From the NCBI RefSeq assembly GCF_002632615.1, contig NZ_NITZ01000001.1, positions 1 through 64,000 on the forward strand: 64,000 bases of DNA. Reading direction: 5' to 3'. Under the pieces are notes generated by a model. The model saw only the letters and a program-made list of their open reading frames with translations, was not told the DNA's origin and did not search any database. Position numbers and translations under genes: made by a program. The DNA comes from Xenorhabdus miraniensis (lineage in GTDB: Bacteria > Pseudomonadota > Gammaproteobacteria > Enterobacterales > Enterobacteriaceae). Positions 37,842 to 48,361 of the stretch are shown here, in pieces (the stretch's first letter is position 1; every line of letters begins with the position of its first letter).

Positions 37842-38621
37842 ATGACCGATTTAACCGCCGCCGCTCAGCGTGCGCTGAGTCTGATGGATTTAACTACACT
37901 TAATGATGACGATACAGATGAAAAAGTGACGGCACTTTGTCGTCAGGCAAACAGCCCTGCCGGACATACGGCCGCCGTCTGTATCTACCCACGTTTTATT
38001 CCCGTGGCGCGCAAGGTATTGCGTGAGCAGGGAACCCCCGAAATTCGCATTGCCACGGTGACTAACTTCCCACACGGCAATGATGATATTGATATTGCAC
38101 TGGCCGAAACCCGCGCAGCCATCGCTTATGGTGCTGATGAAGTGGATGTTGTTTTCCCTTACCGTGCATTGATGGCAGGTAATGAACAGATTGGTTTTGA
38201 TCTGGTGAAAGCCTGTAAAACAGCCTGTGCAGAATCAGGCATCTGGCTGAAAGTCATTATTGAAACCGGTGAATTAAAAGAAGCGGATCTGATTCACAAG
38301 GCATCTGAAATTTCAATTAAAGCAGGTGCGGATTTTATCAAAACCTCAACAGGTAAAGTTCCCGTCAATGCGACACTGGAAAGTGCTGAAATTATGCTGA
38401 GTGTGATCCGTGATATGGGCGTCGGCGATACCGTTGGCTTTAAACCTGCGGGTGGTGTGCGTACTGCTGAAGAAGCGGCGCAGTATCTGGCACTGGCCGA
38501 ACGTATCATGGGAGACAAATGGGTTGATTCCCGCCATTTCCGTTTTGGTGCCTCCAGCTTGTTGGGTAATTTGCTGACCACACTTGGACATCAGGGACAC
38601 AAGCAGAGCAGTAGTTATTGA
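37842..38621 (+). CDS. deoC: deoxyribose-phosphate aldolase
   Basis: 259 residues from ATG 37842, with GGAGAG at 8 nt; the TTG at 37830 is too early. Schiff-base Lys167 sits in [11 protein letters not shown], and the strips [23 protein letters not shown] and [14 protein letters not shown] are conserved. It splits deoxyribose 5-phosphate into acetaldehyde and glyceraldehyde 3-phosphate. The length is exactly that of E. coli DeoC. First gene of deoCABD. Confidence 0.98.
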   Translation: MTDLTAAAQRALSLMDLTTLNDDDTDEKVTALCRQANSPAGHTAAVCIYPRFIPVARKVLREQGTPEIRIATVTNFPHGNDDIDIALAETRAAIAYGADEVDVVFPYRALMAGNEQIGFDLVKACKTACAESGIWLKVIIETGELKEADLIHKASEISIKAGADFIKTSTGKVPVNATLESAEIMLSVIRDMGVGDTVGFKPAGGVRTAEEAAQYLALAERIMGDKWVDSRHFRFGASSLLGNLLTTLGHQGHKQSSSY

Positions 38622-38711
38622 GAGCAATAATGACTCATTAAATACACGTTAAGATTAAAGTGATGTGTATTACTGCCATTCTTTTCAGATAATAATGATT
38701 GGGAGGTAGCT

Positions 38712-40067
38712 TTGTTTCTGGCACAGGAAATTATTCGCAAAAAACGTGATGGTCATCCATTGAGTGAAGAAGAAATACGCTTCTTCATTAATGGCGTCCG
38801 TGATAACACGGTTTCTGAAGGGCAGATTGCTGCTCTGGCAATGACCATCTATTTCCATGATATGACAATGGAAGAACGGGTTGCTTTGACATTGGCAATG
38901 CGTGATTCTGGTACAGTTTTAGATTGGAAAACCCTGAACTTACCCGGGCCGATTGTCGATAAACATTCAACAGGCGGTGTGGGCGATGTCACTTCCCTGA
39001 TGCTTGGCCCTATGGTGGCAGCCTGTGGAGGATATGTACCGATGATCTCCGGGCGAGGCTTGGGGCATACCGGAGGAACGCTGGATAAATTAGAATCTAT
39101 TCCCGGCTTTGACATCTTTCCAGATGAACAACGTTTCCGTAGCATTATTCAGGATGTTGGCGTCGCTATTGTAGGACAGACCAGCTCATTGGCACCTGCG
39201 GATAAACGTTTTTATGCGACGCGTGATATCACAGCAACCGTTGATTCTATTCCTTTGATTACTGCATCGATCTTGGGTAAAAAGCTGGCTGAAGGATTGG
39301 ATGCGTTGGTTATGGATGTGAAAGTTGGTTCCGGGGCATTTATGCCGACTTATGAACAATCAGAACGTCTGGCAGAGTCTATCGTCGGAGTAGCCAATGG
39401 TGCGGGGTGCAAAACAACCGCATTATTGACGGATATGAATCAGGTTCTGGCATCCAGTGCCGGTAATGCGTTGGAAGTTCGTGAAGCTGTCTGGTTTCTG
39501 ACAGGCGAGTACCGTAATCCCCGGCTATTTGAAGTCACGATGGCGCTGTCTGCTGAAATGCTGGTTTCAGGCAATTTGGCCGCCGATCGTGATGATGCGC
39601 GTCGTAAGTTACAGGCCGCACTGGACAGTGGCAAAGCGGCTGAAATATTTGGCCGCATGGTGGCAGCACAGAAAGGGCCAACGGATTTTATTGAAAATTA
39701 CGCCCGTTACCTGCCGACTGCGGGATTCAGCAAGCCAGTACTGGCCGGGCAGAATGGAATCATTGCAAAAATGGATACCCGAGCGTTGGGAATGTCTGTT
39801 GTTGCATTGGGAGGAGGCCGTCGTAAGGCGACCGACCCTATAAATTACAGTGTGGGGTTAAGTGATATCGTTGCGCTGGGGACAAAAGTCAATGCAGATA
39901 CCCCTTTGGCGATGATTCATGCCAATAGCGAAAATGCCTGGCATGAAGCCGCAGAAACCGTGCGTAATGCCTTTGTTTTTGAAGAAATGGATTTTGAAGA
40001 AACGGTTTTTGAAAAAACTGAAACAAAAGCCGCCACACCGATGGTTTACCGTCATATTAGTGGATAA
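38712..40067 (+). CDS. deoA: thymidine phosphorylase
   Basis: 451 residues from TTG 38712, preceded by GGGAGGT. The start [14 protein letters not shown] matches E. coli DeoA, which also uses a non-ATG codon. Signatures: [24 protein letters not shown] and the substrate strip [11 protein letters not shown]. It cleaves thymidine to thymine and deoxyribose 1-phosphate in the cytoplasm. Eleven residues longer than E. coli (440) because of a 15-bp tandem repeat near the 3' end ([15 protein letters not shown]). Confidence 0.97.
   Translation: MFLAQEIIRKKRDGHPLSEEEIRFFINGVRDNTVSEGQIAALAMTIYFHDMTMEERVALTLAMRDSGTVLDWKTLNLPGPIVDKHSTGGVGDVTSLMLGPMVAACGGYVPMISGRGLGHTGGTLDKLESIPGFDIFPDEQRFRSIIQDVGVAIVGQTSSLAPADKRFYATRDITATVDSIPLITASILGKKLAEGLDALVMDVKVGSGAFMPTYEQSERLAESIVGVANGAGCKTTALLTDMNQVLASSAGNALEVREAVWFLTGEYRNPRLFEVTMALSAEMLVSGNLAADRDDARRKLQAALDSGKAAEIFGRMVAAQKGPTDFIENYARYLPTAGFSKPVLAGQNGIIAKMDTRALGMSVVALGGGRRKATDPINYSVGLSDIVALGTKVNADTPLAMIHANSENAWHEAAETVRNAFVFEEMDFEETVFEKTETKAATPMVYRHISG
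39976..40020 (+). repeat. 15-bp tandem repeats near the 3' end of deoA
   Basis: Three in-frame units of gttttt/gatttt gaa-gaa-(atg/acg) encode [16 protein letters not shown]. coli DeoA lacks the extra length, so the repeat accounts for the longer tail. Confidence 0.75.
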
Positions 40068-40144
40068 ACCACACAAGATTGAAAATCGATTTTAATAGCT
40101 GGCAGTTTCCGCATTGATAGCGTGAATTGACGCAGGAGAAAATT

Positions 40145-41368
40145 ATGAAACGTACATTCATCATGGTATTAGATTCCTTTGGCATCGGTGCAAGTGCTGA
40201 CGCTGAAAAGTTTGGTGACAAAGGATCTAACACTTTAGGCCATATCGCAGAACAATGTGCTCGTGGTGAGGCTGATATTGGTCGTAAAGGGCCATTGCAC
40301 CTGCCTAACCTCAGCCGTCTGGGATTGGGTAAGGCGACGGAAGAATCCTGTGGAACCTTTCCGATTGGTCTGGATAAAGATGCCGAAATTATTGGTGCTT
40401 ATGGTTACGCGAGTGAACTTTCTTCTGGTAAAGACACGCCATCAGGCCACTGGGAAATTGCAGGCGTTCCGGTTCTGTTTGACTGGGGTTACTTCCATGA
40501 CCAAGAAAACAGTTTCCCACCGGAATTACTGGATAAACTGGTTGAGCGCGCTAACTTGCCGGGTTATCTGGGGAACTGCCACTCTTCTGGTACCGTGATT
40601 CTGGATAACCTGGGTGAAGAGCACATGAAAACCGGTAAACCGATTTTCTATACCTCTGCGGATTCTGTTTTCCAGATTGCTTGCCATGAAGAGACCTTTG
40701 GCTTGGATCGCCTGTATGAGTTGTGTGAAATTGCCCGTGAAGAGCTGAATATTGGCGAATATAATATTGGGCGCGTTATTGCCCGCCCATTTGTGGGTGA
40801 TAAAACAGGGAATTTCCAGCGTACCGGCAATCGCCATGACTTGGCGGTCGAACCACCAGCGCCAACCATCCTGAAAAAACTGGTTGATGAAAAGCAGGGT
40901 GAAGTGGTTTCCATCGGTAAAATTGCCGATATTTACGCGAACGTGGGCATCACTAAAAAGGTTAAAGCAACAGGAATTGATGCCCTGTTTGATGCTTCAC
41001 TGATTGAAATGGAGCAGGCAGGGGATAACACCATCGTATTTACCAACTTTGTTGATTTTGACTCTTCTTACGGCCACCGCCGTGATGTTGCGGGTTATGC
41101 GGCTGCATTGGAATTGTTTGATCGTCGTCTGCCAGAAATGCTGAAATTGGTTAAAGAAGATGACATTCTGATTTTTACTGCCGACCACGGTTGTGACCCG
41201 ACTTGGGCGGGATCTGATCACACGCGTGAGCATATCCCGGTTCTGGTTTACGGACCTAACGTTAAAACAGGTTCATTAGGGCATCGTGAAACATTTGCCG
41301 ACATTGGTCAGACCGTGGCGAAATATTTCGACCTGACGCCAATGGATTACGGTAAAGCGATGTTTTAA
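40145..41368 (+). CDS. deoB: phosphopentomutase
   Basis: 407 residues from ATG 40145 (GGAG at 8 nt); the TTG at 40127 is not needed. It interconverts (deoxy)ribose 1- and 5-phosphate. Alkaline-phosphatase-type metal sites: [10 protein letters not shown] at 8-17, [11 protein letters not shown] with the phosphorylated Thr, [22 protein letters not shown]. Length equals E. coli DeoB (407). Confidence 0.98.
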   Translation: MKRTFIMVLDSFGIGASADAEKFGDKGSNTLGHIAEQCARGEADIGRKGPLHLPNLSRLGLGKATEESCGTFPIGLDKDAEIIGAYGYASELSSGKDTPSGHWEIAGVPVLFDWGYFHDQENSFPPELLDKLVERANLPGYLGNCHSSGTVILDNLGEEHMKTGKPIFYTSADSVFQIACHEETFGLDRLYELCEIAREELNIGEYNIGRVIARPFVGDKTGNFQRTGNRHDLAVEPPAPTILKKLVDEKQGEVVSIGKIADIYANVGITKKVKATGIDALFDASLIEMEQAGDNTIVFTNFVDFDSSYGHRRDVAGYAAALELFDRRLPEMLKLVKEDDILIFTADHGCDPTWAGSDHTREHIPVLVYGPNVKTGSLGHRETFADIGQTVAKYFDLTPMDYGKAMF

Positions 41369-41438
41369 TTTTTTGGAGGCCATGGGCCTCCTCATTTTCA
41401 CTTATTTTGATACGTAATAAAAACAAGGAAATAAACTT

Positions 41439-42155
41439 ATGGCTACCCCACATATTAATGCTGAGATGGGCGATTTTGCTGATGTTGTTTTGATGCCAGG
41501 TGATCCACTGCGTGCAAAATACATTGCTGAAACTTTTCTGGAAGATGTTCGTCAGGTTAATAACGTTCGCGGTATGCTTGGCTTCACCGGGACTTATAAA
41601 GGCCGCCGCATCTCTGTTATGGGTCACGGCATGGGCATCCCATCTTGCTCTATCTATGCCAAAGAACTGATCACTGAATTCGGTGTTAAAAAAATCATCC
41701 GTATCGGCTCCTGTGGTGCTGTCAGTGAAGATGTCAAAATCCGTGATATTGTGATTGGCATGGGGGCATGTACCGATTCCAAAGTTAACCGCTTGCGTTT
41801 TAAAGATCACGACTTCGCAGCGATTGCTGATTTTGATCTGGTTCGCAATGCGGTTGATGCTGCCAAGGCGAAGAATATCAATGCTCGTGTAGGTAACATT
41901 TTCTCTGCTGATCTGTTTTATACGCCAGATCCTCAGATGTTTGATGTCATGGAAAAATACGGCATTCTGGGTGTTGAAATGGAAGCAGCAGGTATTTACG
42001 GTGTTGCTGCTGAGTTTGGTGCAAAAGCACTGGCGATCTGTACTGTTTCTGACCATATTCGTACAGGCGAACAAACAACAGCTGAAGAACGTCAAAATAC
42101 ATTTAACGACATGATTGAGATTGCACTTGAATCCATTTTGTTAGGTGATAATTAA
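41439..42155 (+). CDS. deoD: purine nucleoside phosphorylase, DeoD type
   Basis: 238 residues, the length of E. coli DeoD (239). Opening [21 protein letters not shown], the phosphate strip RIGSCGAV, the substrate strip [14 protein letters not shown], and [10 protein letters not shown] with the catalytic Asp. It splits purine nucleosides with phosphate. Last gene of deoCABD, ending at a strong terminator. Confidence 0.98.
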   Translation: MATPHINAEMGDFADVVLMPGDPLRAKYIAETFLEDVRQVNNVRGMLGFTGTYKGRRISVMGHGMGIPSCSIYAKELITEFGVKKIIRIGSCGAVSEDVKIRDIVIGMGACTDSKVNRLRFKDHDFAAIADFDLVRNAVDAAKAKNINARVGNIFSADLFYTPDPQMFDVMEKYGILGVEMEAAGIYGVAAEFGAKALAICTVSDHIRTGEQTTAEERQNTFNDMIEIALESILLGDN

Positions 42156-42196
42156 AAAAACGTAAATAATTTTACCGTTTTATCAGAAATAAATAA

Positions 42197-42229
42197 GCCC
42201 TTTCCAATAATGGAAAGGGCTTTTTATTT
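42197..42229 (+). terminator. rho-independent terminator of the deo operon
   Basis: GCCCTTTCC-aataat-GGAAAGGGC, followed by TTTTTATTTC. Confidence 0.95.
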
Positions 42230-42883
42230 CTAAAATATATTTTCCCTTTTCCTATTTTGTTAATGATAGGTTAGGCAGATTCATTTAATAGTTATTTTAT
42301 TCCACAACAAATTGGCTAAAAAATGAATGAAGAGAAGAAATTTAATAAATTTAAAGTGGCGTTTTTTTAAATTATACCATTGATTGATAATTAGCTTGAT
42401 AACTATGCTTCCCAGATAAATGTTTTGTGTTTATTTTGGCTTAATCAATAGGGTTGATAATAAAATCTAAATATTATGGTTATGTCGAGATAATAAAACC
42501 CCCCTGCTTTTCAGAAAGATAAATTAGAGCAATAAAGCAACGCCAATTAAGATACTAAATTACTAAACATCGCTCGATATAACTCAGGGGAATAATCCAA
42601 AATAAAAAAATTATTAGTAAAATATACTACTCATTATGCGTACTTTTTTATAAAAACTCATATTTCATATGATGTTAAGGCACATAACCAGTTTTATCGG
42701 CTGAAATTTGACTTAAGACTTATTCTGTAGAATGATATTGTCAGTTTGGTTTATTTTGACCAGTTATGATTTCTGTCAAAAAACTAAATAATCATTCGCC
42801 TAAGTGTCAGAAATTAATTTCTGTACTTCGGCTTCCTTTTGGCTATCAGAATCTATTTTACAATTAAAGGCATAAGTTAAATT
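42230..42883 (+). promoter_or_regulatory. upstream region of the fimbrial operon
   Basis: 654 nt of AT-rich sequence without a gene. Two palindromes stand out: TTTTGAC-cagttatgatttct-GTCAAAA at 42752-42779, and a perfect CAGAAATTAATTTCTG at 42808-42823, about 60 nt before the pilin start. They are likely operator sites or leader structures. I searched here for the 24-bp inverted repeat found at the recombinase (49.7-50.0 kb) and did not see it, so this promoter does not look like the invertible one. Confidence 0.45.
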
Positions 42884-43426
42884 ATGAAACTTAACAAATT
42901 GGCGATGGTTTTAGGTTTGGGTGTGGCTTTAACTGCTGGCGCGGCAAATGCAGCACCTACTCAAGGTAACGGTACAGTCAAATTCAATGGTTCTATTATT
43001 AATTCAGTGTGTTCAATCAAAAATAATAATCTTGAAGTTGAAATGGGCCAAGTGAGCAACGTTGTTCTGAAAGATGGTGGTCACTCAGCTTCTGTACCTT
43101 TCAAGATTGAACTACAAGGTTGTGAGCTTGGCGTTAAAAAAGGCGTAACCACAACGTTCACCGGCCCAGAAGCTGACGGTAATATCAAAGGCTTGTTGGC
43201 TATTGAAGGTGGTGCAGAAGGTGCTGGTATCATGATTACTAATCATGGCAACAAGCATATTCCTCTGGGCCAGGCATCTGACTTGGTATCTCTGCAAGAT
43301 GGCGACAATAACCTGAATTTCGCTGCTCGCCTGAAAGGGTTGCAGGGTGGCACTGAAGGTAAAGACATTACAGTGAAAACAGGTAACTTTACTGCTATCG
43401 CAAACTTCACTTTGAACTACCTGTAA
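42884..43426 (+). CDS. mrxA: major fimbrial subunit, MrpA/MrxA-like
   Basis: 180 residues with a signal peptide ending at ANA (residue 23), leaving about 158 residues. Chaperone-usher pilin features: two cysteines (CSIKNNN and ELQGCELG), NGTVKFNGSIINSVC near the mature N terminus, and the C-terminal beta-zipper FTAIANFTLNYL with the penultimate Tyr. Size and operon order fit the MrxA pilin of Xenorhabdus (order mrxACDGHJ), reported to be toxic to insect haemocytes; that link is family knowledge, not seen here. The following hairpin may protect or limit its mRNA. Confidence 0.85.
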   Translation: MKLNKLAMVLGLGVALTAGAANAAPTQGNGTVKFNGSIINSVCSIKNNNLEVEMGQVSNVVLKDGGHSASVPFKIELQGCELGVKKGVTTTFTGPEADGNIKGLLAIEGGAEGAGIMITNHGNKHIPLGQASDLVSLQDGDNNLNFAARLKGLQGGTEGKDITVKTGNFTAIANFTLNYL

Positions 43427-43457
43427 TATTCCGAACTGACAGGTAATTTTTATTAGT
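43419..43457 (+). terminator. attenuator-like hairpin after the pilin gene
   Basis: ACCTGT (43419-43424) pairs with ACAGGT (43439-43444), followed by AATTTTTATT. The stem overlaps the pilin stop codon. It would favour a pilin-only transcript over the full fimbrial message, as in other mrp-type operons. Confidence 0.5.
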
Positions 43458-44018
43458 TGAATATCAGGAAACCAATCGCGATTTCTATTATGAGTTTCCT
43501 GATGATACTTTCAGGGTATTTCTTGGATATCACATGTTAGCAGTATGGTATTACAATATTCTGTAACGGGATCGGCTTTATTGATATAAATCAATATTAC
43601 GAATCATTGAGTAAGCAGAATGTGCCATTAACGAAATTAACCCTATATGAGGTAAATTGAAATACCCTTTTTTGTTTATTTAAACTACGGTGTTCTCTAT
43701 TGGCTGTATTAGGAAAATAATTTTTTTCCACTCGAAATTAATTTTTGATGGCATACCGATGGCGACATGTTTTCTCTATTCCCCGCAGTACGGTTAATCC
43801 AGTAAAGCATAAACAGAGAACGTAACTATTACGGATATAAGCAGGACATGTGGCTACTTCTGCAACCTCAGTATTGGTCATATTCCTCAATTTAGAACGA
43901 TGAATTTTAATGATGCCATGTGGTTGGTGAGAACTCCTACACACTGACAGATTTGGCAGTATCAAACAGCGGCTAAATTCAAATTAGATTATTAACGATT
44001 CATTGTTTAGAGGATGCT
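43458..44018. other. 560-nt spacer between pilin and usher
   Basis: AT-rich, with no accepted gene. In Proteus mrp a second pilin gene (mrpB) lies here; it is absent. A leftward 75-residue frame at 43738-43965 (MILPNLSVCRSSHQPH...) has several Cys and no visible ribosome site; I give it little weight. The usher start at 44019 follows AGAGGATG. Confidence 0.35.
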
Positions 44019-46709
44019 ATGGCTTTGTTTTCAGATTCTATGAATCATGATTCTTCATCTTTTAATAAAAAAACGAACAGTAATAGAAAAAACACCTTTA
44101 ATAAAAACAGATTGGTTAATAAAAAGAAGATAGTTAATAAAATAAAAACAGGCTATTTACTCTACGGAATCAAACCTCTTTCTGCTCTGGTACTGTTTGC
44201 AGTATCGGGTATTCAGGCAGGTTATTCTAAGCCAGCAATTGAATTTAATACCGATGCGCTGGATATCGGTGAACGTGCCAATATTGATTTGGATAAGTTC
44301 GCACGCGCAGGTTATATCATGCCGGGTAACTATATAATGGGTGTCCGGGTGAATAAAAATGAATTTCCGGAGATGTATCCTATCGATTTCATTGCACCAC
44401 CTGATGACCCGAAAAGCAGTGAAGCCTGTATATCCCCCGAATTAGTGAAACAAATCGCACTGAAACCGGAGTGGGTAGAAAAATTGGGTTGGCAGAATGA
44501 AGGGAAATGTCTCGATCTCAATACCCTGCCGGGCGTATCGGCCAGAGGTGATTTAGCCACTTACACGCTGTATTTAATCATCCCTAAAATCTATTTGGAA
44601 TATGATTTACAGGACTGGGATCCACCTTCCCGTTGGGATAATGGGATCCCCGGATTGCTATTTGACTATAACCTTAACGCACAAACATCCAAACCTAACC
44701 ATGGCAGCAGTAACCAACAGGTAAGCGCTATCGGAACCGCGGGTATGAATGCCGGCGCATGGCGTTTTCGCGCTGACTGGCAGGCCAGATATAACCGTTT
44801 TAAAACCGAGGATGATAAATCGAATCGCTTTAATGGGAATAGCTCTGGTCGGAATAATTCTACGGGAAGCGAGCGTGAGTGGGATTGGAGCCGTTATTAC
44901 GCGTATCGTGCACTCCCTCGTTTGGAAGCGAAATTAACACTGGGTGAGGATTATCTCAATTCCAACATTTTCGATAGCTTCCGCTATACAGGTATCAGTT
45001 TGGTGACAGATGAAAATATGCTGCCACCGAATTTGCGCGGATATGCGCCTGAAGTCACAGGTGTGGCGCGGACTAATGCCAAGGTGACGATTAGCCAACT
45101 GGGAAGAGTATTATATGAAACTCAGGTCGCTTCTGGCCCATTCCGTATTCAGGATCTGCGTGATGCTGTGTCAGGAACGCTGGATGTCAGAGTTGAAGAG
45201 CAGGACGGCAGCATCCAGCAATTTCAGGTCAACACAGCAACTATTCCCTACCTGACACGCCCCGGACGCGTGCAGTACAAATTAGTTGGTGGTCAATCGA
45301 CTAATGATAAGCACCGTCGTGAAGGGCCAGCGTTTGGTCTGGGGGAATTTTCCTGGGGAATTAACAACGGTTGGTCACTGTATGGCGGCCTTTTGGCGGC
45401 GGGGGACTATAACGCCTTGTCATTGGGGGTCGGCCGTGACTTGATGATGTTTGGTGCGCTGTCTTTTGACGTGACGGAATCAAGGGCGAGATTACCGGGA
45501 GAGCATAAGACGCTGACGGGCGGCTCTTATCGTCTCAGTTATTCGAAACGTTTTGATCAATACAACAGCCAGGTGACATTTGCCGGATATCGTTTCTCTG
45601 AACGTAATTTCATGAATATGGGGCAGTATATTGATCGCCGCTATCGTAATGTTTCTTCTGATAGTGGCAAAGAGCTGTATACCATTATTTTCAATAAACA
45701 ATTTATAGATATCGGTCTGAGTGCACACCTTAACTATAGCCATCAAACCTACTGGAATAGGCCAACAAATGATCGTTATAACGTCTCCTTATCCAAATAC
45801 GTAGATATTGGACGTTATAAAAATATCAGTGTCAGCCTATCAGCCTACCGCAACAATTTTGACAATAAAAAAGATGACGGCATGTACCTGAATCTTTCCG
45901 TTCCGTGGGGAGATAGTGGCACTTTCAGTTATAGCGGAATGCTTAACCGTCAAGGCAACTCTCATATGGCTGGCTACTATGGCCGCATTGATGATCGCAA
46001 TAACTACCGTATTTCAGCGGGTACCAATATGAGCGGCAGAGCATTAGCGGATGGTTATTACACTCACTATGGTGACAAGGCACTGTTGACTGCCAGCGCC
46101 AGTTATCAGGATGGTGGCAATACCACGGCCGCACTTGGCTTGCAAGGTGGGGTGACTGTAACCGCAAATGGGGCCGCACTGCACCGTATTAACATGCCGG
46201 GTGCAACGCGTCTAATGGTAGATGCAGAAGGTGTCAGCAATGTACCTATCCGAGGATTCGGTTCGGCCGTTTATACCAACTATTTTGGTAAAGCAGTGCT
46301 GGTTGATGTGAACAACTATTACCGTAATACGGCAAATATTGACTTAGATAACTTGCCAGATGATGTAGAGGCACTGCGCTCTGTCCAGCAGGCAACATTG
46401 ACAGAAGGTGCGATTGGTTATCGCAAATTCCAGGTTGTGTCAGGGATTAAAGCGATGACGATTATCCAGCAGCCTGACGGTTCATTCCCGCCTTTTGGTG
46501 CCTCTGTCTTGAATGCCGCTCAGCGTGAAATCGGCATTGTCAGTGATGATGGATACGCTTACCTGAGCGGCATTAATCAGGGTGAAAAATTGACAGTACA
46601 TTGGAATGGGCGTGCCCAGTGTGAGATTACCGTACCAGATGATATTGCCGCAGAATCTTTATCTGCAATTTTGTTACCTTGTCAGTTTTTAAAAGGCGAG
46701 GATAAGTAA
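44019..46709 (+). CDS. mrxC: fimbrial outer-membrane usher
   Basis: 896 residues. The N terminus is unusually long before the mature start: about 50 Lys/Asn-rich residues (FNKNRLVNKKKIVNKIKTG), then a hydrophobic signal core ending near IQAGYSKP, then the usher N-terminal domain (IEFNTDALDIGERANIDLDKF). The 24-strand pore, plug and two C-terminal domains follow: YLTRPGRVQYKLVGG, VPIRGFGSAVYTNYFGKAVL, YRKFQV, and QCEITVPDD. It assembles pilins across the outer membrane with the chaperone downstream. An internal ATG (residue about 8) could be used. Length fits MrpC (about 870) once the extra N-terminal part is allowed for. Confidence 0.92.
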   Translation: MALFSDSMNHDSSSFNKKTNSNRKNTFNKNRLVNKKKIVNKIKTGYLLYGIKPLSALVLFAVSGIQAGYSKPAIEFNTDALDIGERANIDLDKFARAGYIMPGNYIMGVRVNKNEFPEMYPIDFIAPPDDPKSSEACISPELVKQIALKPEWVEKLGWQNEGKCLDLNTLPGVSARGDLATYTLYLIIPKIYLEYDLQDWDPPSRWDNGIPGLLFDYNLNAQTSKPNHGSSNQQVSAIGTAGMNAGAWRFRADWQARYNRFKTEDDKSNRFNGNSSGRNNSTGSEREWDWSRYYAYRALPRLEAKLTLGEDYLNSNIFDSFRYTGISLVTDENMLPPNLRGYAPEVTGVARTNAKVTISQLGRVLYETQVASGPFRIQDLRDAVSGTLDVRVEEQDGSIQQFQVNTATIPYLTRPGRVQYKLVGGQSTNDKHRREGPAFGLGEFSWGINNGWSLYGGLLAAGDYNALSLGVGRDLMMFGALSFDVTESRARLPGEHKTLTGGSYRLSYSKRFDQYNSQVTFAGYRFSERNFMNMGQYIDRRYRNVSSDSGKELYTIIFNKQFIDIGLSAHLNYSHQTYWNRPTNDRYNVSLSKYVDIGRYKNISVSLSAYRNNFDNKKDDGMYLNLSVPWGDSGTFSYSGMLNRQGNSHMAGYYGRIDDRNNYRISAGTNMSGRALADGYYTHYGDKALLTASASYQDGGNTTAALGLQGGVTVTANGAALHRINMPGATRLMVDAEGVSNVPIRGFGSAVYTNYFGKAVLVDVNNYYRNTANIDLDNLPDDVEALRSVQQATLTEGAIGYRKFQVVSGIKAMTIIQQPDGSFPPFGASVLNAAQREIGIVSDDGYAYLSGINQGEKLTVHWNGRAQCEITVPDDIAAESLSAILLPCQFLKGEDK

Positions 46710-46841
46710 AATGTAATGAAACAGTCCGTAAAATCTGTCTTAAATAGCGTATTATATTGCTTTTTTGACGCGGGAAGTGCTGCCTTTGGTTAGCACAGCA
46801 GTATAAACCTGAGCTTCTTTTGAGCATGAGCAAATGACACT

Positions 46842-47600
46842 ATGAAACTGAAAAAAATTCTAATGATAACTGCCATGACACTGATTGGTTTGATGTCAGT
46901 TCATCAGGCAATGGCAGCAATAACGTTGGATCGTACCCGAGTCATTTTTAATGGGGATATGAAATCCGTTAGCCTTAACATCGAAAATCAACATCTTGAT
47001 TTGCCTTATTTGGCACAGTCATGGATTGAAGACGAAAAGGGAAATAAGAGCAATGGCCCGCTTGTCGTTGTTCCGCCTGTACAGCGTATTGAAGCGGGAT
47101 CAAAGAGTCAGGTTAAGATTCAAACATTGCCGACAATCGCTCAACTGCCACAAGATAGAGAGAGTTTGTTCTATTTCAATGTTCGCGAAATTCCACCACG
47201 CAGTGAGAAGCCTAATGTATTGCAACTTGCGGTACAGACGCGCATCAAATTGTTCTACCGTCCTGAATCTGTCATCGCACGTCGTATTGATATTGATAAC
47301 CCGTGGCAGGAAAAACTCACTCTAACCCGTGAAGGAAATCAGTATTTAGTGAATAACCCGACACCTTATTACATCACTATTTCAGAAGCATCGAACAAAT
47401 TGGATGGTAAGAGTGTAGAGGGTTTTCAGCCTGTTATGTTAGCGCCCAGAAGCAGCGAAAAACTGGGTGGAACAATCAGTTTATTGGGAAATACGCCGGT
47501 ACTGACCTATGTCAATGATTATGGTGGTCATCCACAGTTAACATTTAATTGTAGTGGCAATACCTGTGCGGTGAAAAAAATCGTCACTGAAGGAAGCTGA
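46842..47600 (+). CDS. mrxD: periplasmic fimbrial chaperone
   Basis: 252 residues, signal peptide ending at MAA (residue 26), then the PapD-type double immunoglobulin fold. ITLDRTRVIFNGDMKSVSLNI, the pilin-binding strip RESLFYFNVREIPP, and LQLAVQTRIKLFYRP at the domain boundary are diagnostic. It carries pilins to the usher. 132 nt after the usher; the small gap holds only an AT-rich leader. Confidence 0.93.
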   Translation: MKLKKILMITAMTLIGLMSVHQAMAAITLDRTRVIFNGDMKSVSLNIENQHLDLPYLAQSWIEDEKGNKSNGPLVVVPPVQRIEAGSKSQVKIQTLPTIAQLPQDRESLFYFNVREIPPRSEKPNVLQLAVQTRIKLFYRPESVIARRIDIDNPWQEKLTLTREGNQYLVNNPTPYYITISEASNKLDGKSVEGFQPVMLAPRSSEKLGGTISLLGNTPVLTYVNDYGGHPQLTFNCSGNTCAVKKIVTEGS

Positions 47601-47708
47601 TTAAATTAAGTTGTATAGGTGATGTCCCATCAATAGTAAATAGCGACGACATTGGTGGGCATCAATACAGAACTAGCCGGAACGAGATAAATTTCTTTCG
47701 ATAAATAA

Positions 47709-48296
47709 TTGGCTAAATGTAGGGTAATAATAATGAGTCCGTTAAGCATCAAATTATCCAAATATGTACTGACAGGGTTGTTTCTTTTGGGCATTAACAG
47801 CCAGCCAATTGCGTATGCACAAGATAACCTGCGCCAAGATGTCAAAATTACGTTCACTGTACTTGCTCCGACTTGTTCGATTAAGACAGAAGATCAAAAT
47901 ATAGAAGTAGATTTCGGAAATATTTCTAACAGGGATCTTTATCAGAAACACCGTACAGAAAACCAACGGTTTAATCTTCGTCTGGAGAATTGTGATCCTC
48001 GTGTCACAAAACGCCTAAAAATTAAGTTCGCAGGAGAATCCAGCAAAGAATTGCCGGGATTGTTAGCAATTAGATCTACCGCTGGTAAGGGGGGAGTCGC
48101 TATTGGAATGGAAACAACCGATGGTACACCGATACCGTTTAATAAAACCAGTGAATTCCCGTTATTAGCTGATAGCAGAAATAATGTGATCCCATTCCGG
48201 GCATATATACAGGCTGAACCTAGCGCTCTTCAGGAGAAAAAGATTGGTATTGGTCGATTTACTGCCATCGCGGCTTTTGAAGTTAACTACGACTAG
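47709..48296 (+). CDS. mrxG: minor fimbrial subunit, MrpG-like
   Basis: 195 residues. Start is ATG 47733 or the upstream ATG 47709; I keep the latter because the signal peptide (MSPLSIKLSKYVLTGLFLLG, cleavage near YA-Q) reads from 47733 and the earlier start only adds a short lead. Pilin features: CSIKTEDQNIEVDFGNI, NCDPRVTKRLKIKF, FTAIAAFEVNYD with the C-terminal zipper. Position between chaperone and tip adhesin matches mrpG/mrxG. Confidence 0.8.
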   Translation: MAKCRVIIMSPLSIKLSKYVLTGLFLLGINSQPIAYAQDNLRQDVKITFTVLAPTCSIKTEDQNIEVDFGNISNRDLYQKHRTENQRFNLRLENCDPRVTKRLKIKFAGESSKELPGLLAIRSTAGKGGVAIGMETTDGTPIPFNKTSEFPLLADSRNNVIPFRAYIQAEPSALQEKKIGIGRFTAIAAFEVNYD

Positions 48297-48361
48297 TCAT
48301 GCTGACTGGTTTTTCATCCACGATCTTTAGTCAGAATCAGATGCTATTTGGAAAATAAGCT

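Noticed and set aside
42230..42883. Invertible fimbrial promoter upstream of the pilin
   Set aside because: No long inverted repeat, and no match to the 24-bp repeat at the recombinase beyond a chance cagtttggt string.
43738..43965. Leftward 75-residue gene (Hok-like small protein)
   Set aside because: No ribosome site, no membrane segment of the Hok kind and no known relative; probably chance in a spacer.
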